From assembly GCA_039654915.1 (NCBI GenBank), contig CM077599.1, forward strand, positions 68,230,001-68,294,000: a DNA stretch of 64,000 bases, read 5' to 3'. Positions within the stretch are counted from its first letter, which is position 1. The number at the start of each line of letters is the position of its first letter. This document shows, in pieces, positions 11,141 to 24,249 of the stretch. The stretch comes from Aquilaria yunnanensis (lineage: Eukaryota; Streptophyta; Magnoliopsida; Malvales; Thymelaeaceae). The position numbers and the translations under genes were made by a program. Under the pieces are notes generated by a model. That model was given only the letters and a program-made list of their open reading frames with translations. It was not told the DNA's origin and searched no databases.

Positions 11141-12165
11141 TCATGGCTAACATGAGGCAGTCAAAGGTAGTCTAAAACCATTCCATCCAATGAGTAAGGG
11201 TGATCAATCGGTTAGTTCAGTTACTAACTGACTGAAGTAGTTGAAACTAATCAATTTTTTAGTTATGAAGTCCATTACTCAAACCAACTGAATAAGTCAT
11301 CATAACCAAAACTGAACCAATCAAATAACACATCAATTAGTTCAGTTTTATAATTCGGTTCTCTATTTTTACTTCTCTTAAATAGCTTGTTATTAACTAA
11401 ATAAATCCACAAATGATTAAAACTAAGTTTCTTAGCTTATTATTAACTAAATAAATCCAAAAATGATTAAAGCTAAATAGAATTTGTGAATAGCCTTAAC
11501 AATGCCCAAAACTAGATAAACCATAGTGACAAGGTCTTGTTTTAGAAGATCGAAATAATATGGAAAAGTTTGAACACCAAAATGATAAATAGATAGCATT
11601 TGAAGTTTCAAATGAAAAAAATTGATAAATCAAAGGCTAGGATAAATGTAAAAAAAAGGAAAATGTGAAACAGCCCAATTGCAAAAATAACAATGTAGGC
11701 CCCCAAGGAAGCAATCACCTAGTCAAAAAACAATCAATGCTATAAAAAACAAAGTGATTACCTCTTAGTAAAGGAATCGTGTGGAGAAAAATGGACTGAG
11801 GAAAACACAAAAAAAAAAAAGTAAGTAAAACAACACTATTTTATTTAGTGTTTATTAAATATTAAATAACCTTTACGCGTTTAATATATAGAAGGGGAAA
11901 AAAGGGAAAATATTATTAAGTCAGAGAAAAAGCTTAGGCAAGTAAGAAGTATCAATGTTGACTATAAACACCAAAAAATATGGCTTTTTATGGGTAATCA
12001 AAATCTATTACATTTTACATTCTATTACAAGAGTAGAGATAAAAGTGAATTATCCTAAACCTAAGGGTGAAATAAGTTTGGTGTGGGAAACCTAAAGGAC
12101 CTAAGCTACAATAAAATGTGGCTTTTTGATGCCCTATTCAATGAATATTGACATGACGTTATGTA
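11141..12165. other. AT-rich non-coding DNA
   Basis: No genes were recognised. Around 11193-11360 there is a run of CGGTTAGTT/AACTGA words, similar to the subterminal parts of some non-autonomous hAT elements, but I found no matching right end or 8-bp duplication. A run of about 12 A lies at 11809-11820. Confidence 0.35.
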
Positions 12166-12641
12166 TTTAATGTGTGTGTGTGTGTGTGTTTGGAAACTTA
12201 CAATTATCATATAAGGTTTACTCTAACCTATACTTTACCCTTGGTTCTTTTATACCATCTGACAACAACTTCTAAAACTATGATTTAAACTGTATAATAG
12301 TCATCTTCCAATAATTTTAATCTATTCAATATTTTTTTATAGTTAACAGATATTTTAAATTATCATTTTTTTCTTTTTCTAAATATATTTTTTTATTTGT
12401 AAATGTATAACAATATTTTTTTAAAGGTTTGTTAGCTGTGAAAAATATCAAAAATTTTAAAATTATTGGAACATGGTTATGAAGCAGTTTAAATTAGAAT
12501 TTTAAAAATTGTTGTTGAACACTTTAAAGAAAGCATAAGGCAAAGTGTAGGTTTTTTAAAATAGAGAGAGTAAAGTGTAGGTTACATCAAATTATAGGAG
12601 GTTTTTACAATTTTCCCATACAAACACACACACACACACAA
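12166..12641. mobile_element. Palindromic MITE with microsatellite-bearing terminal arms
   Basis: The left arm starts with a TG repeat (about 12170-12189) followed by TTGGAAACTTACAATTATC and a stretch with CTAACCTATACTTTACCC. The right arm, reverse-complemented, starts with a TG repeat (complement of the CA run at about 12625-12640), then GGGAAAATTGTAAAAACCTC and GTAACCTACACTTTACTC. The arms match with interruptions for about 100 bp around an AT-rich centre. It is non-coding. Confidence 0.55.
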
Positions 12642-15600
12642 TTATACATATCAGAACATAAGGGCTTTTTTTTTTAATCTTAATATTACACATCATTACC
12701 AAGACAAGAAACTAGTTGGCAAGGATTAACTAGCAACAAATAAGTAAATCAATACTAACAATCATTCTTCATGCATTTTGAAAATTAAGAAGCCAACAAA
12801 ATGGTCTACAACTAATCCTAAATATATCCACTAAGCCTATTGATTGTAACAACCACAAAACAAATCTCTAGCTAACAGTAACATTAGAATAAAAAATTAT
12901 ATATGAACACAACAACCAACAGTGAATTGGAGAACCAAAAGCAATTCCAGTAGCGAAATAAAAAATGCAACTACGACAAGAAAATTAGCAACAATCTACA
13001 ATTTTCAACATCCTCCCCTATCTCATTTCAAATTTAAAAAACATAATTATAATAGTAAACAATAAATAAAGCAGGTTCACAATCTAACAAAAGTAAGATA
13101 ACTTATTGAATGGAATTGACTACATTATATAACAAGAATAGTTTGATTCAATCTTAACTATGATAGCTCTGAAAAAAATAACTAGTAAAAAATATGAGTT
13201 GGATCAAAAGAATTTTAAAAAATTAAGAAAGAAGTTTTAAATGCAAAATGATTACATTCATCAAAATTTTCAATCTCTTTTAAGTTTTCTTAAATATCAA
13301 GAAGATGGGGAGATCTCCTAAACAAATCTTAGGCACATAAAAGTGCTTGCACTATTTTAGGGTTCAAAGAGCTCCTGAATGCATCAAGAACTTTCCTTCT
13401 AATGCTAAAGGCTGATTTTAAGGAAACAGTTAATATTATGATAGCCAATAGATCTCACGCCGTTTGAGAAAGAATAGGAAAATGGCTACTATTAAACTTC
13501 ACTAAGTTAGAATATCAAAATAAGTAGTATCATCCTCACAATCTTCAACAAGGTACTTCTCTAACTCAGATTTTCCTTCCTTCCCCACTTCCACTTAAGC
13601 TTTTAAATTTCTTATGACTTTTTTTTCAAGTGCTTTGGAAGAGTTTCTTATGCACCTTCATTCATTCCTTGAACTTTTGCACTAGACTCACCACTTTGTA
13701 ATTGGTTCATTTTCCGATACCCATAAAATAACTCAAAAGTGACATCTATTACATTCTTTGCCATATATTCTTGGTCCCCTCGGCTTACTCCTGAGTTTTT
13801 GCATCTGCTCCATTGCCTTCGAGGGAAAAGATCTGCCTTACCTCACCTTGGTTGATATACATGCATGTGTCCCCTTTCTTTATAGTGAATGTTATGGCTA
13901 AGCTTTTCAAGTTGAGGCACATATGTAAAAAAAAACTTGTATTCCTCTCCCATTGAGAACATTATAAAAGGAAAGGGTGTCAATGACGGTGACTTTAGCC
14001 AAAATGGATGTGTACAACTCCTACTCATCCTTTAACACCTTGCTGACTAATACGAGAGGCAATTTGATCCATCCAGTACTGACAACTTTTCTAGACCTAT
14101 CCTAAATGTTGGGCTGGTCATAAGCCTTAAATGGCTTTTTAATATGTCGAGCTTCGGTAATACTTTGGTGAAAAACAAATCGTCATTCAAATCATTGTCA
14201 CAGAAAACCATCTGCACTTACTGTCCATCTATCCTTCTTTAGATGACTAAAGGATCATCATGGGGGAAATTTATAATGACCCCATCTATCTTTGCCAATT
14301 TTGTCTAAGGACAAAGTTCTCTGGCTTTTTCATAATGATCCCATTCATCTATCTTTTTAGTCTAATGGACAAGACTTTTTAGCTTTTTCTTCCTTCCTGT
14401 TGAGGAACTATTACTTACAAGTACATGGATTTGTCGGGGAGGTGCGTGGTTGCCGTCACCTGCCCTAGTATATTTACCCAAGGAGTGGCATATTTCACAC
14501 TTTCTGAAGGGCTCAGTGGATGTATGTTGTGGTTCATTGACCTCAATAATTTCATATTGGGTAGCTTTAACATACAAACTTGCAGGGCTACTTTAGTCAT
14601 TAGTTCCTAAAGGTAAGATAGCTTTCTAAAAAGGACTTTTTGCAGCTCAAGTAAAGATCCATATGGTGTTTTCACAAGAACTTTACACAAGATTGGCTCA
14701 TGTGTACCTCTAATCTTTTTGGTTTTATCGTTTGTGGGCACAAGTGTCTAAGTTTTTATGCATGTGTAGTTGTTAAGGTACTAAGGCCTAAAGTCAAGCA
14801 AGATAGGAGCATTTGGGGGGTTGAACATCCATTAGTCCACTTTTCAACCTTTGGTCAGATGAGACCATACTGGCTTCTGGGGCATCTCGGGCACCGCTCC
14901 ACCCTGTTCCTTCTAAATCTACTCATCATTAGACTCCTGTAGCTTAAAAAAAACCCAAAGATTTATTAATATTTGCTTTCATCTAAATTATATATCTCAT
15001 TCACTCTTTTCTAATGCTTTTAAAACAAAATGAAAATATAAAGTTTTGCTAGGAAAGTTTTAAGAAAAAAGCAAGATTAACAGGGTAAGCAAATAACCTT
15101 TCTCGCTTTACCTAAATGAAACATCAATGTAGTATTAAATCCACGAAAAAAAAAGAAAGAAAAATAACAAAAGGTTATAACAAGATGCCCCTATGTCAAT
15201 AAGAAGAAAAATGTATATGCATAATGATAAATGAAAAACAAAAGGAAAAATTGTACCACATATCTTGATAGGTGCTCGAGCTTTAGAAGAGTGGGCTGTT
15301 GTAGAAAGATTTATCTGGCAACATTGCATAATTGACATATCTCATTCTCTGAAAAGTTGAACTTGTTTTCCTGGCCTTGCTAGTTTGAACTCCAACAATT
15401 GATTTATAATATCATCTAAAATCTCTAGCGCCATTGAAATATAACCCATCTTTTCAGTATGGTTTCAATGAATTAAAATACCTTGAATTGTAGGAATAGT
15501 CAAAAGGATTGATCTCTAGCGAAGAAAAAAACCCATAATGAAAAAAAAATAATGAAAGAAATTATCTTTTGTGATTATAGTCCATTTTTCTTGGGGATTC

Positions 15601-16371
15601 TGAATTTTGAAGGTAAGAGATGGATGAGAGAAAATGGAGGTGACGATGACTGAAATTCCCATGTGGCAAAGGAGTTTATATCAATGAATAAAAAATATCA
15701 TCGGAGCTTATGGAGTGATTTTTCAGAAAAAGAGGTGTCTTAAAATAATAATTATGAAATAAAGATAGTTTTAATTTAATTTTATTTTCATAAGAAGGGT
15801 TAAATTGCTATATAACCAAAAATACTTTCTCACGCTCTCCATCATTCAATGAACACATGCACGTGTTTCATCATAGTTAAACATTTGACCCTATTCTACA
15901 ATACTAGGGTTAAGCTACACCTGGTGTAGCATCTATGCCCCAACCAGATCATCAATTTGAAACATTTTCCTCTTTTCAACTCCCTACTACTATTCTCACT
16001 CTTCAAATCCCCTCTTTCACTCTATTCCTCACTTGATTTGATTCTATATTCGCTCAGGCAATGGCTGACATAATCATCATCCAAAATTGCTTTTGAAGTT
16101 GATGACTTCCCTAGGTCAACTTTCCCTTAATTTTTTTTGTTCTTTCAATGTTTTTCTTATGTTTGGTTTATCGAAGAATGAAAGCAAGTTAAATGCATAT
16201 GTTGTTTTTTCTTTTAATTTCTGAGAAACAAATTTGAAAAGGGTGTGGCTTCACTCCTTGCCTCGTCTCTTGTTGTTTTGTGATTAGTATTAATGAATAG
16301 TAAGAAAAAAGAATGGAATAAGAGTTTTTCAGTATAGAACTATTACTTGTATAAAAAGCAAGATGAGCAAA
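12642..16371. other. Gene-empty AT-rich DNA
   Basis: Nearly 4 kb with no recognisable protein, RNA gene or transposon terminus. Open frames are short, AT-biased and show no family resemblance. The stretch at about 13,800-14,900 is somewhat less AT-rich and may be an unrecognised retroelement relic. Confidence 0.35.
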
Positions 16372-16509
16372 TTTCAAAAGAAATAAGTACAATAACATGA
16401 GGAGATAAACCAAGTATATTCAACAATACAACGGTAAAAATTTCAAAAGAAATAAGTACAATAACATGAGAAGATAAACCAAGTTTATTCAACAATACAA
16501 CGGTAAAAA
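16372..16509. repeat. 69-bp tandem duplication
   Basis: 16372-16440 and 16441-16509 are direct copies that differ at two positions (GAGGAG/GAGAAG and CAAGTATA/CAAGTTTA). A partial third copy begins at 16510. The near identity points to a recent duplication. Confidence 0.9.
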
Positions 16510-16890
16510 TTTGACAAGGAACAACTATTACAAGCATAGCAAGTAGCTGTTAAATATCAAAAGGAATAGATATATCTTGTCATAGAACAATAAGATTAGA
16601 CCATTAAACTACTATATTCAACAAAAGAACATGAACAATCTGGTATGGAACAACTACTACACACATAGCAAGTAGTTATTAAATATAAAATGGAAACAGA
16701 TATATTTTGTTATGGAACGATAAGATTAGATAACGGACAAAGAACAATTACTATAAGCATAACAAACATTTATTAATTATTAAAAGGAACCAATAGATTT
16801 GTCTGTGAATAACAAGATGAGATAATAAAACAACTATATTCAGCAAGAGAACATGAATGATCTACCAAAGAATGTGGGTGTCTAATGAAT
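16510..16890. repeat. Degenerate tandem array, three units of about 95-130 bp
   Basis: Units beginning with variants of GGAACAACTATTACAAGCAT recur near 16518, 16646 and 16740. Later shared words in each are AAATATCAAAAGGAA, ATAGATATATCTTGT and AACAATAAGATTAGA. Older and more diverged than the 69-bp duplication immediately before it. Confidence 0.6.
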
Positions 16891-19800
16891 GTGAGAATCT
16901 CTTTTCACACAGGAGTCTTATTTCTTTTCTATTTTTGCATCAACCTATTGGGTTGCATAGTTGGCAAACTAGGCTCTATTGGACTGTTATGGGTGATATA
17001 GGCCTCGATATTAGGCTTTATGCCATGTATGGTGTAAAAAACAATTAAGATTAAGAAACCAAAAATAAAATTGAGAGGGACTACTGCAAGTGAGCTGAAC
17101 ATCTTTATGATGGGATGAAAGTGGCTTAGCTTTATGCAAAGTGAACTAATTAATGCAAATAAGGTTATAAAGTGGAAGCATACATAATTGAGTAGCTGGA
17201 AAGATAATACTGAAGAAGGTTTTCAAGGAAGTTGAGGGCATTAGAAATTCTAAGTCTGGAGTTCTAAAATTTGAATCATATCAAGTGGAAGCTAATGATT
17301 TGCACTGTGTAGTCAATGAATGTCTTAATGATTGAAAGAACTAAAATTGTAAGAAGTCTTTTGAATGAATTATAAAAAGGTACGTAACACAAACTGAGGT
17401 ACTGAGAGAGTGCTAGTATTGACGACGAGTATGATAAGCAAATTTGTGGAACCAATTTTTTGTAGGAAGGGAAACTGTTACCGTTTTCTCTTCTGTACTT
17501 ACATATTGAGAACCTAAATTGCCAAGCTTTAGTGGGAGTTTTTAAAGGTTGGAGACTGAATTGAAAGATTTTAGTGTTGATTGTGTTGAAGGTTTGGGTT
17601 TTTTGTTTTAGCAAGCAAGAATGGTAAAGAACATGAACCTTCTTTATTTGTTTATTTTGATTTCTGGAATTGCAATGGTGTTCATGCTTATGCATGATAT
17701 CAAGAAGGTTAATAAATCATGGGATGGTATAATGTTACATTGAATGATCATGGTTTCAAAAGGTTGATGTTGATTACTGGTTACTATTACTAAATTTTAG
17801 GCTAAAGGAACTATATTAGCTTGATTCACTGATTTGGAGGTAGTGCATTTAGAGCACTATTACTATATGACCATTTTGGAACTCTCTCTAGATAGTAGAG
17901 CTCTCTAAACTGATTTGATTCTAATACTTGTTGGGTCATTGTGAATGGCTTGAGTTGGCTGGTTATTGTGACTAACTGACTGTTATTTTTATTATTCTGT
18001 TGTTATGTTTTTTTGGTTGTTTTATTATTTTATGTTGTTTTTGATAATTTGAGTTGTTCTATTGTTCTTTTGTTTTGCTAATTTGGTATTCGTTTGACTA
18101 TTTTGGTTTGTATTGTTTTTTAGTGTCCTATGCTGTTTGTTTCATGTTTTGTTCTTTTTATTTTTTTTATTGTAGGTTTATTGAAATACTAAAGCTACAT
18201 ACAATGTAGTGTTCTTAACCGAGTTCTCATTGAAAACTCTTCATCCCTTACTATTTTGCTGGTTACAGATTGACATATATAGCTGTTGTTGTACCTTTTA
18301 ATTTACTGTGGCATGTATGTTAATAGCTACTAATTCAATTTTTGTTAAATTGTTACTCATTTATCATACTCAAGGGTTGTAAACTAATAAATTTAGTTTA
18401 AAGTATATATGAATAGCTACTATGGTTAGTCATGCTCAGGGAAGAAGAAACTTCGGCTCTCTTAGTTAAGTGGCATTAAGGAGTTATGTCCTAGATAAAG
18501 GCTTCTAATCCTTAGATCCTGGAATATGGGTTATGTACTTTAGTCTATGAATCAAGTCTTAAATAATGTACCAAAGATTCTAGGATTGATTTTTAGTTGG
18601 TGACAAAATGCACACAAGTACTTGTTCTGTTGATCTTCTACTCTAAAACTTTTAAATTAAGTCTATTTTGTAATTATTTTTTATGATAAAATAGGTTTAT
18701 AGTTACCTGGACCTGGTTTATTGATTTATTGCTAGGTGCAGTTTCAAGTTTTGTCTCTTTAACTCAAGGTTGACTATTAGCTTAAGTTACTAATTTGAGT
18801 TCATGTTGGTGAACATGTCATTATATATATTTCAAACTTGTTTGAGGTTATAAACCACAACTTTAAGTGAAATACATGATTTTACTAACCAACTAATCTT
18901 TCTACCTAAAGTGGATGTAACTCTCCAACATGAAGCGTAAACTTTTTTTAATGAGCAAAACATACCTAAATTTCTACTACAAACTGTTCCAGTAATAGGT
19001 TAGCAATGGTTTTTCTATAAATAGGCACATGTTATCTATTAAAAAATAGATAGGTCTCGTTATTGGTTATGTACATGTTTATAAGGTAATTAAGTTACTG
19101 AAGGTTTAAAATTGAACTAGTTTTATTGAATGTGTACATATATGGTAGAGGCCTATAACATACAAGGTTTAAGACCACAAAATAACTCCAGCATAAGTTC
19201 ACTTGCTCCAAGGATTAGAAGTCTCCACTTACTTCTGCACCTTTTAGCTACCTAACTATAAAAGCCATTTAAACAGCTTAGTTAGCTCATTAATATGGCT
19301 AACCAATAATCGATAACCAATAAAGATTTAATAAATAAAGATACTTGCAAAAAAAATTAGCTTAACTACCCACATTATGTGTTAAATAGTATGGACATCT
19401 GCACAATATAACACTTTAAGGCGTAAGAATTTGCCAATTCTCAATAAGAAATTAAATACCTATAAGAAAGATTTTAGGAAAAGCATATACAACATGTATA
19501 TAAACATCTTCATGCGAGCTCATTATATCCTGAGATTTTAACTGATAGCCACCAACTAGGGTTCTATAGTGGGAACCTATCCTTAACTTAGTCCTACTTA
19601 TAAGAGCCTAATTTTTGTCATAGTAAACTTCACTTGCAATTTACTTAATCTTGTCATATTGTAAAAGGGTTATACTTAACTTAGGTGGCTCAGTCTTGCC
19701 AAGACCTCGAGCTTAGCTAGGGTATTTGGCTAATACAAGATTCATTTAAGGCATTTTGCACCCCCAACACACTTATTTAGGCCTCATTTCTTGTTTACTT

Positions 19801-22439
19801 GGGCCTTAAGTCCTTACTGCTTGTCCATCCCTTCCTTACCTTCTTAATAAATGTATTCCAAGCTATGTAAGAGTGATTTCTAGACCTAGTTCAAGGTCCT
19901 AAAAAGTCATATAATAGGCTAGGAGTTATACCAATGGGGTCTCATTAACACCCTTCCATCATAGGTGAAAATGTCTTATGGTGATGAGGTGCCAATGTAG
20001 GGTTTCAAGAGCCAAAATAGTGTGGCAAAGTTAATCAAAATCACTCTAGGATCCATGTGAAAATGGAGTAAATTGGGTGTTTAAAATTCTGTACCTTCGA
20101 GTTGAAATATTTCATTTAAATATCGAGTCAAATAAAAAAAGTTTGAACAATTGACATATTCAAGCTCTCTAAGTTATCCACACTAACCAATTGGATCATC
20201 ATGCCTTTTCTAGGTTTTGGCAGGAGCATTTTTATTGTGCTCATAATGCTAGCTTGCGTCCCATGAAAGATAAAAAGATAGTGCATTAGGGTTTTAGTTG
20301 GATGACCTAGTTAATTTCGTACACTATATATCCCTATATATAGTGATGCATGAATCCCAAGCAAAGTGGCTTTCATTGCCTAATTGAATTAGGCTTAATT
20401 TTGGGTTTAATAATGGGCTCAACTTTTGAACTAATAATTAATCTAAAACTATCATGAAACCATAACCAAATAATTTGGCTCATGCACTCAAATAACTCAA
20501 TTTGCTCTTAATGTATGACCTTATAGGCTCTTATCACGTTGGCAATTATTATAAATCACATTTATGACTATAAATAATGAACGGTGCCTAGTAACATATC
20601 ATTGCTATGAAATGATAAAAAAGTCAGTGACTCAACTAAACATTTATGATCATTATCCATATATGTCTTTGTTCTTTTGTTTGAGATATCAAGACTAGGT
20701 ATGAAACATGGAACATGTCATTCTCATATATCTTAATCAATGGATTTCTTGATTCCTGAGTAGATTAACTCAAGCATATGACATTGATATCTTATATCAA
20801 CTCACCCAAGTATAGCTATACAAATTCTCCATCTCACTCAATAAAATGGCCCAAAGATTGCTTTTGTTATATAGGAAAGACAAAGCATATCTTGATCATA
20901 CAATCCTTCTACATGATATTCGACATACCCAATGACTACTTTTCATGTTAACTTAGTTACGAGTAGCAAATAAAAATATCAAAGTATATGAATTACATGC
21001 AGGGAATCTTGATGACCTTAGTCAAAGGATTGTATATACCATGATTACCATGAGAACCATTTTATGATGGGTTGGTCTAGTACAAAAAGTCTCTAACTTG
21101 TACTTATATGTAGGCTACATATCTTATATTAGTCTCTGCATATGTTAGTCTTTATGTATTATTGTAACCTACTTCTTAATAATACTTAACCAAGTATATT
21201 TGAGAATACTATTATTTTAATGATATAATTATGTTTTGATTATGTTATACAGAAACGACACAATAAACATAATTATTCAAATATTGCCTTAATAAAAATA
21301 TCATGATTCAAACTACAGAATACAATTATTTAATTATTGGATTTGGGCCACAACACTGACAGCTAGGGGTTAGCATTGCTGCGCCGAAGGCATTTTTGTG
21401 ATATTTGCACATGAGCCCTTACCTTTGCAGTGCTAAGGCTTGTCCTGCAGCAACTCCTTTTGTGCAATTTTGCCTACAAACTTGAACCCATGGCCACCCT
21501 CTCTTGTATCTATTTCAAACTCACTTCCACATGAAAAAACAAAATCTTATTGCATCGATTAAACACTTGGAAACTTCAAAATCCATTACATATATCAAGA
21601 TCACAACCTTCAACTCATAGGATACACAATAAGGACAATCAATACTTTTCTTGAAATCAGTGTAGCAAACTTTGTTCTAGCCTAGCAAATTTATTTCCAA
21701 AGCATTAAACACACATAATATGATCTAAATTTGATCAATTGAAAGCTTATTCAATGCTATAAGCCATTTCACCTTTTGTAAGACATTAAGCAACTCTTAG
21801 GACCTTCTTTGCATAACAAGCTTCCTAGCTTGTAGGTCAACTTTCACAAGAAAAAGTTAAGCTTAAAGATGAGTTATCTAACTTATCCAAGCCATACTTA
21901 GCTTAAAATGAACCTTTTACCTCAATCCCAAATCGAAAATGGGAACTCACCAAGGATAAAAATGTAATCATTAGCTTTTCTAAGCTTAGATTAGCACTTT
22001 GCACCAACAAAACTTGAATTTGAGTTTCAATTGGCAAGAAAATTTTTTGGAATGAGATTCAAAGATTTTGGCTTTGCAAATGACATTCTTGAGGGTAGAA
22101 TGAGAGAAAGCACTATTCCCACTCTTCTCTCACCCTCCCTCAAAATTACAAACTAAACCTTTTTAAATCTTAAGCTTATGCTTGCTTGGTTCATAAGTCT
22201 CACACTGAGTTTTATTTTTCATCCCAAAAATGTAATTGAACTAAAAATAAAAAAACACTTCAAAATCCTTAATTTTATAGTTCAATATCATTTATGTTGA
22301 GGTTTTGTGGCAAAATGAAAAATTTTCCCTTCATGTCTAAAATTTGGTCAAATGACCAAATCATTTACTTTTACTACATTAACTTAACTTATAACTCAGT
22401 GTAAAAATAGTGTTTTTAAGCATGAAAATTTATACTCAT
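16891..22439. other. Gene-empty AT-rich DNA
   Basis: About 5.5 kb in which I see no supported gene, RNA or transposon boundary. The longest open frame (139 codons at 17276-17695, minus) is low-complexity and matches nothing I recognise. The part between 20,300 and 21,360 reads like non-coding retrotransposon filler but has no identifiable termini. Confidence 0.35.
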
Positions 22440-24249
22440 CCTTATTTACCTTAGTAATCTAGGTTTAGGTCTTGGAGAGTCGTAACTGGCTATCTCAAAT
22501 GTTCTTTAATTTAGGTGAAGACCTCTTTGCACCAATTGGTGCATTTAAAGTCTAACCCCTTTCCAAGAATTTTGAAAATGGGTTTACACCTCTTCATGAA
22601 TCATGAAACCAAGTATCCAAGGGTTGTTAGTCTCCTTATTAGCTTCTAGATGTCTTTTTTACCTTTGGGTCTGGCATCCTTAAGATTCACATTAATCCTT
22701 CTATCAGGGATCATTTATCCTATGAACATTCGCACACTTCTTTGGCTTAAGGCATATGCTAAACTAAAACATGTATTGGAAACTTTCTCTATGATCATCA
22801 TTGTATTGATCACAAGTCCTTACTTTTCAAAATCATGTCATCCTTATAGACCTTCATATTTTGGCCTAGCTAATTTATGAAAACTCTATTCATCAACCTC
22901 TAGTAGGCTGCCTTGGCATTCTTCAATACGAAGGCATTAGCTGGTAGCAATATATCATGTCCCCTATAGTGAAGGTTGTTTTCTGCTCATTACCAAAACT
23001 CATTTTGGATTTGGTGATACCCATTAAAGACATCCATGAAAGTCAAGACCATAAACTTTGTTGTGCCATCCACAACCTGATCTATGGAAGGAAAGAGGTA
23101 AAGATCCTTTAGATAAGAATTGTTCATGTTTAAGTAATCTACACACATCCTTCGATCTCTATTTTCTTTTTTTGCTAATACTACGTTGGCTAGCCAATCG
23201 GGGTATTGTATTTCATGGATGATTACTGCCTCCAAGAGCTTTTTCACCTCCGGCAAATTCTTTCCTTTGGGATGCCATATTTCTCATTTTTTGTTGCATT
23301 GACAAAGTTGAATGGTAGACTTGCAGCTTATGTGTAATGGTTTCATGGTCTATACTTAGCATTTCACTTGGAAACCATGCAAAAGTATTAGTGTTAGCTC
23401 ATAAGAATTCAACAAATGAATTTTTTTACCTCGGATAAGAGATCATTTCCAACCTTTTTCATGTGACCAGGGACCAATTCCACCTCTTCAGATTTCTTAG
23501 ATATTAGGCTAGGATCATTCTCCTTTGGGCTCCTCCCGCTGCCTCTTAGAATTGCTTGAGTCCGTCAATTTTTGCATGATGGGGAGCCTTTTAAGGTTGA
23601 AACTGTAGTTTTATCAAATTGCTCCTTGATTAATGAAAATAGTGGCATCCCCAATAGGGGTTGGGAATACCATTATTAGCCACTTAACATCTAGAATATA
23701 TTAAATTGTACCTGGGTGAGCCTTCCAAGCAAAGCATTGTAGAACAAAAGGACATTAAGGGCCAAGACCTTCGCTTCCTCATAATTGTAAATAGTACTCA
23801 CATCTTGGGATTTCCCAATCAATATCAATGGTAAGTTTATAGCCCCAAATGTTGGGACCTCATCTTTCCTGAATCCAAAAGTTGGCCTAAAGGACAATAT
23901 AGATCTCTTGACTTTTAACTTGTTAAGAGAGAATGAGAATAACAAGTTGCCCCAGGTGAATACATCATTTTCACATCAAAATTATTGATCTGTGTTGTTG
24001 TTAGGATAATGCCGAAATGTGGAAAGATTATTCAAGATATATCTATTTTAGTCAAGACATTCTTTGGATCTGCGGTCTTTAGGTGAGCTATCTCCTGAGG
24101 TCGCCTCTTTTTTTTTTTAAATGGGGTGACTCACAATTGTTAATCTTGTGAATGACCATTGATATGGGCCCAAAGTTTCTGTAACCATTTCTCCTATTAG
24201 CTGAGTGGATCTTTCTTGCTTTGCCTCTTACCTGGATCCTGTTGGTTGT
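22440..24249 (-). pseudogene. Decayed Ty3/gypsy pol (protease and reverse transcriptase)
   Basis: Minus-strand fragments in order: a protease-end motif YNALLGR near 23710-23730, then reverse transcriptase. At 22990-23256 the RT shows PDWLANVV, RMCVDYLNMNN and the FMDVFNGYHQI block that follows the first catalytic aspartate. Below 22990 the fingers/palm continue with the catalytic motif changed to YKDD near 22838. An RT-connection-like stretch runs to about 22440. Many stops and frameshifts interrupt the frame. RNase H and integrase are missing, so the element is truncated at about 22440. Gag of the same element resumes beyond the insertion at 24250-26732. Confidence 0.8.

Noticed and set aside
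11193..11400. Possible hAT end (TAAGGGTGATCAATCGG) with CGGTTAGTT-like words
   Set aside because: No matching right terminus or 8-bp duplication could be found, so no element is called.
17276..17695. 139-codon minus-strand frame
   Set aside because: Low-complexity, AT-driven composition with no family resemblance, promoter or splice context.
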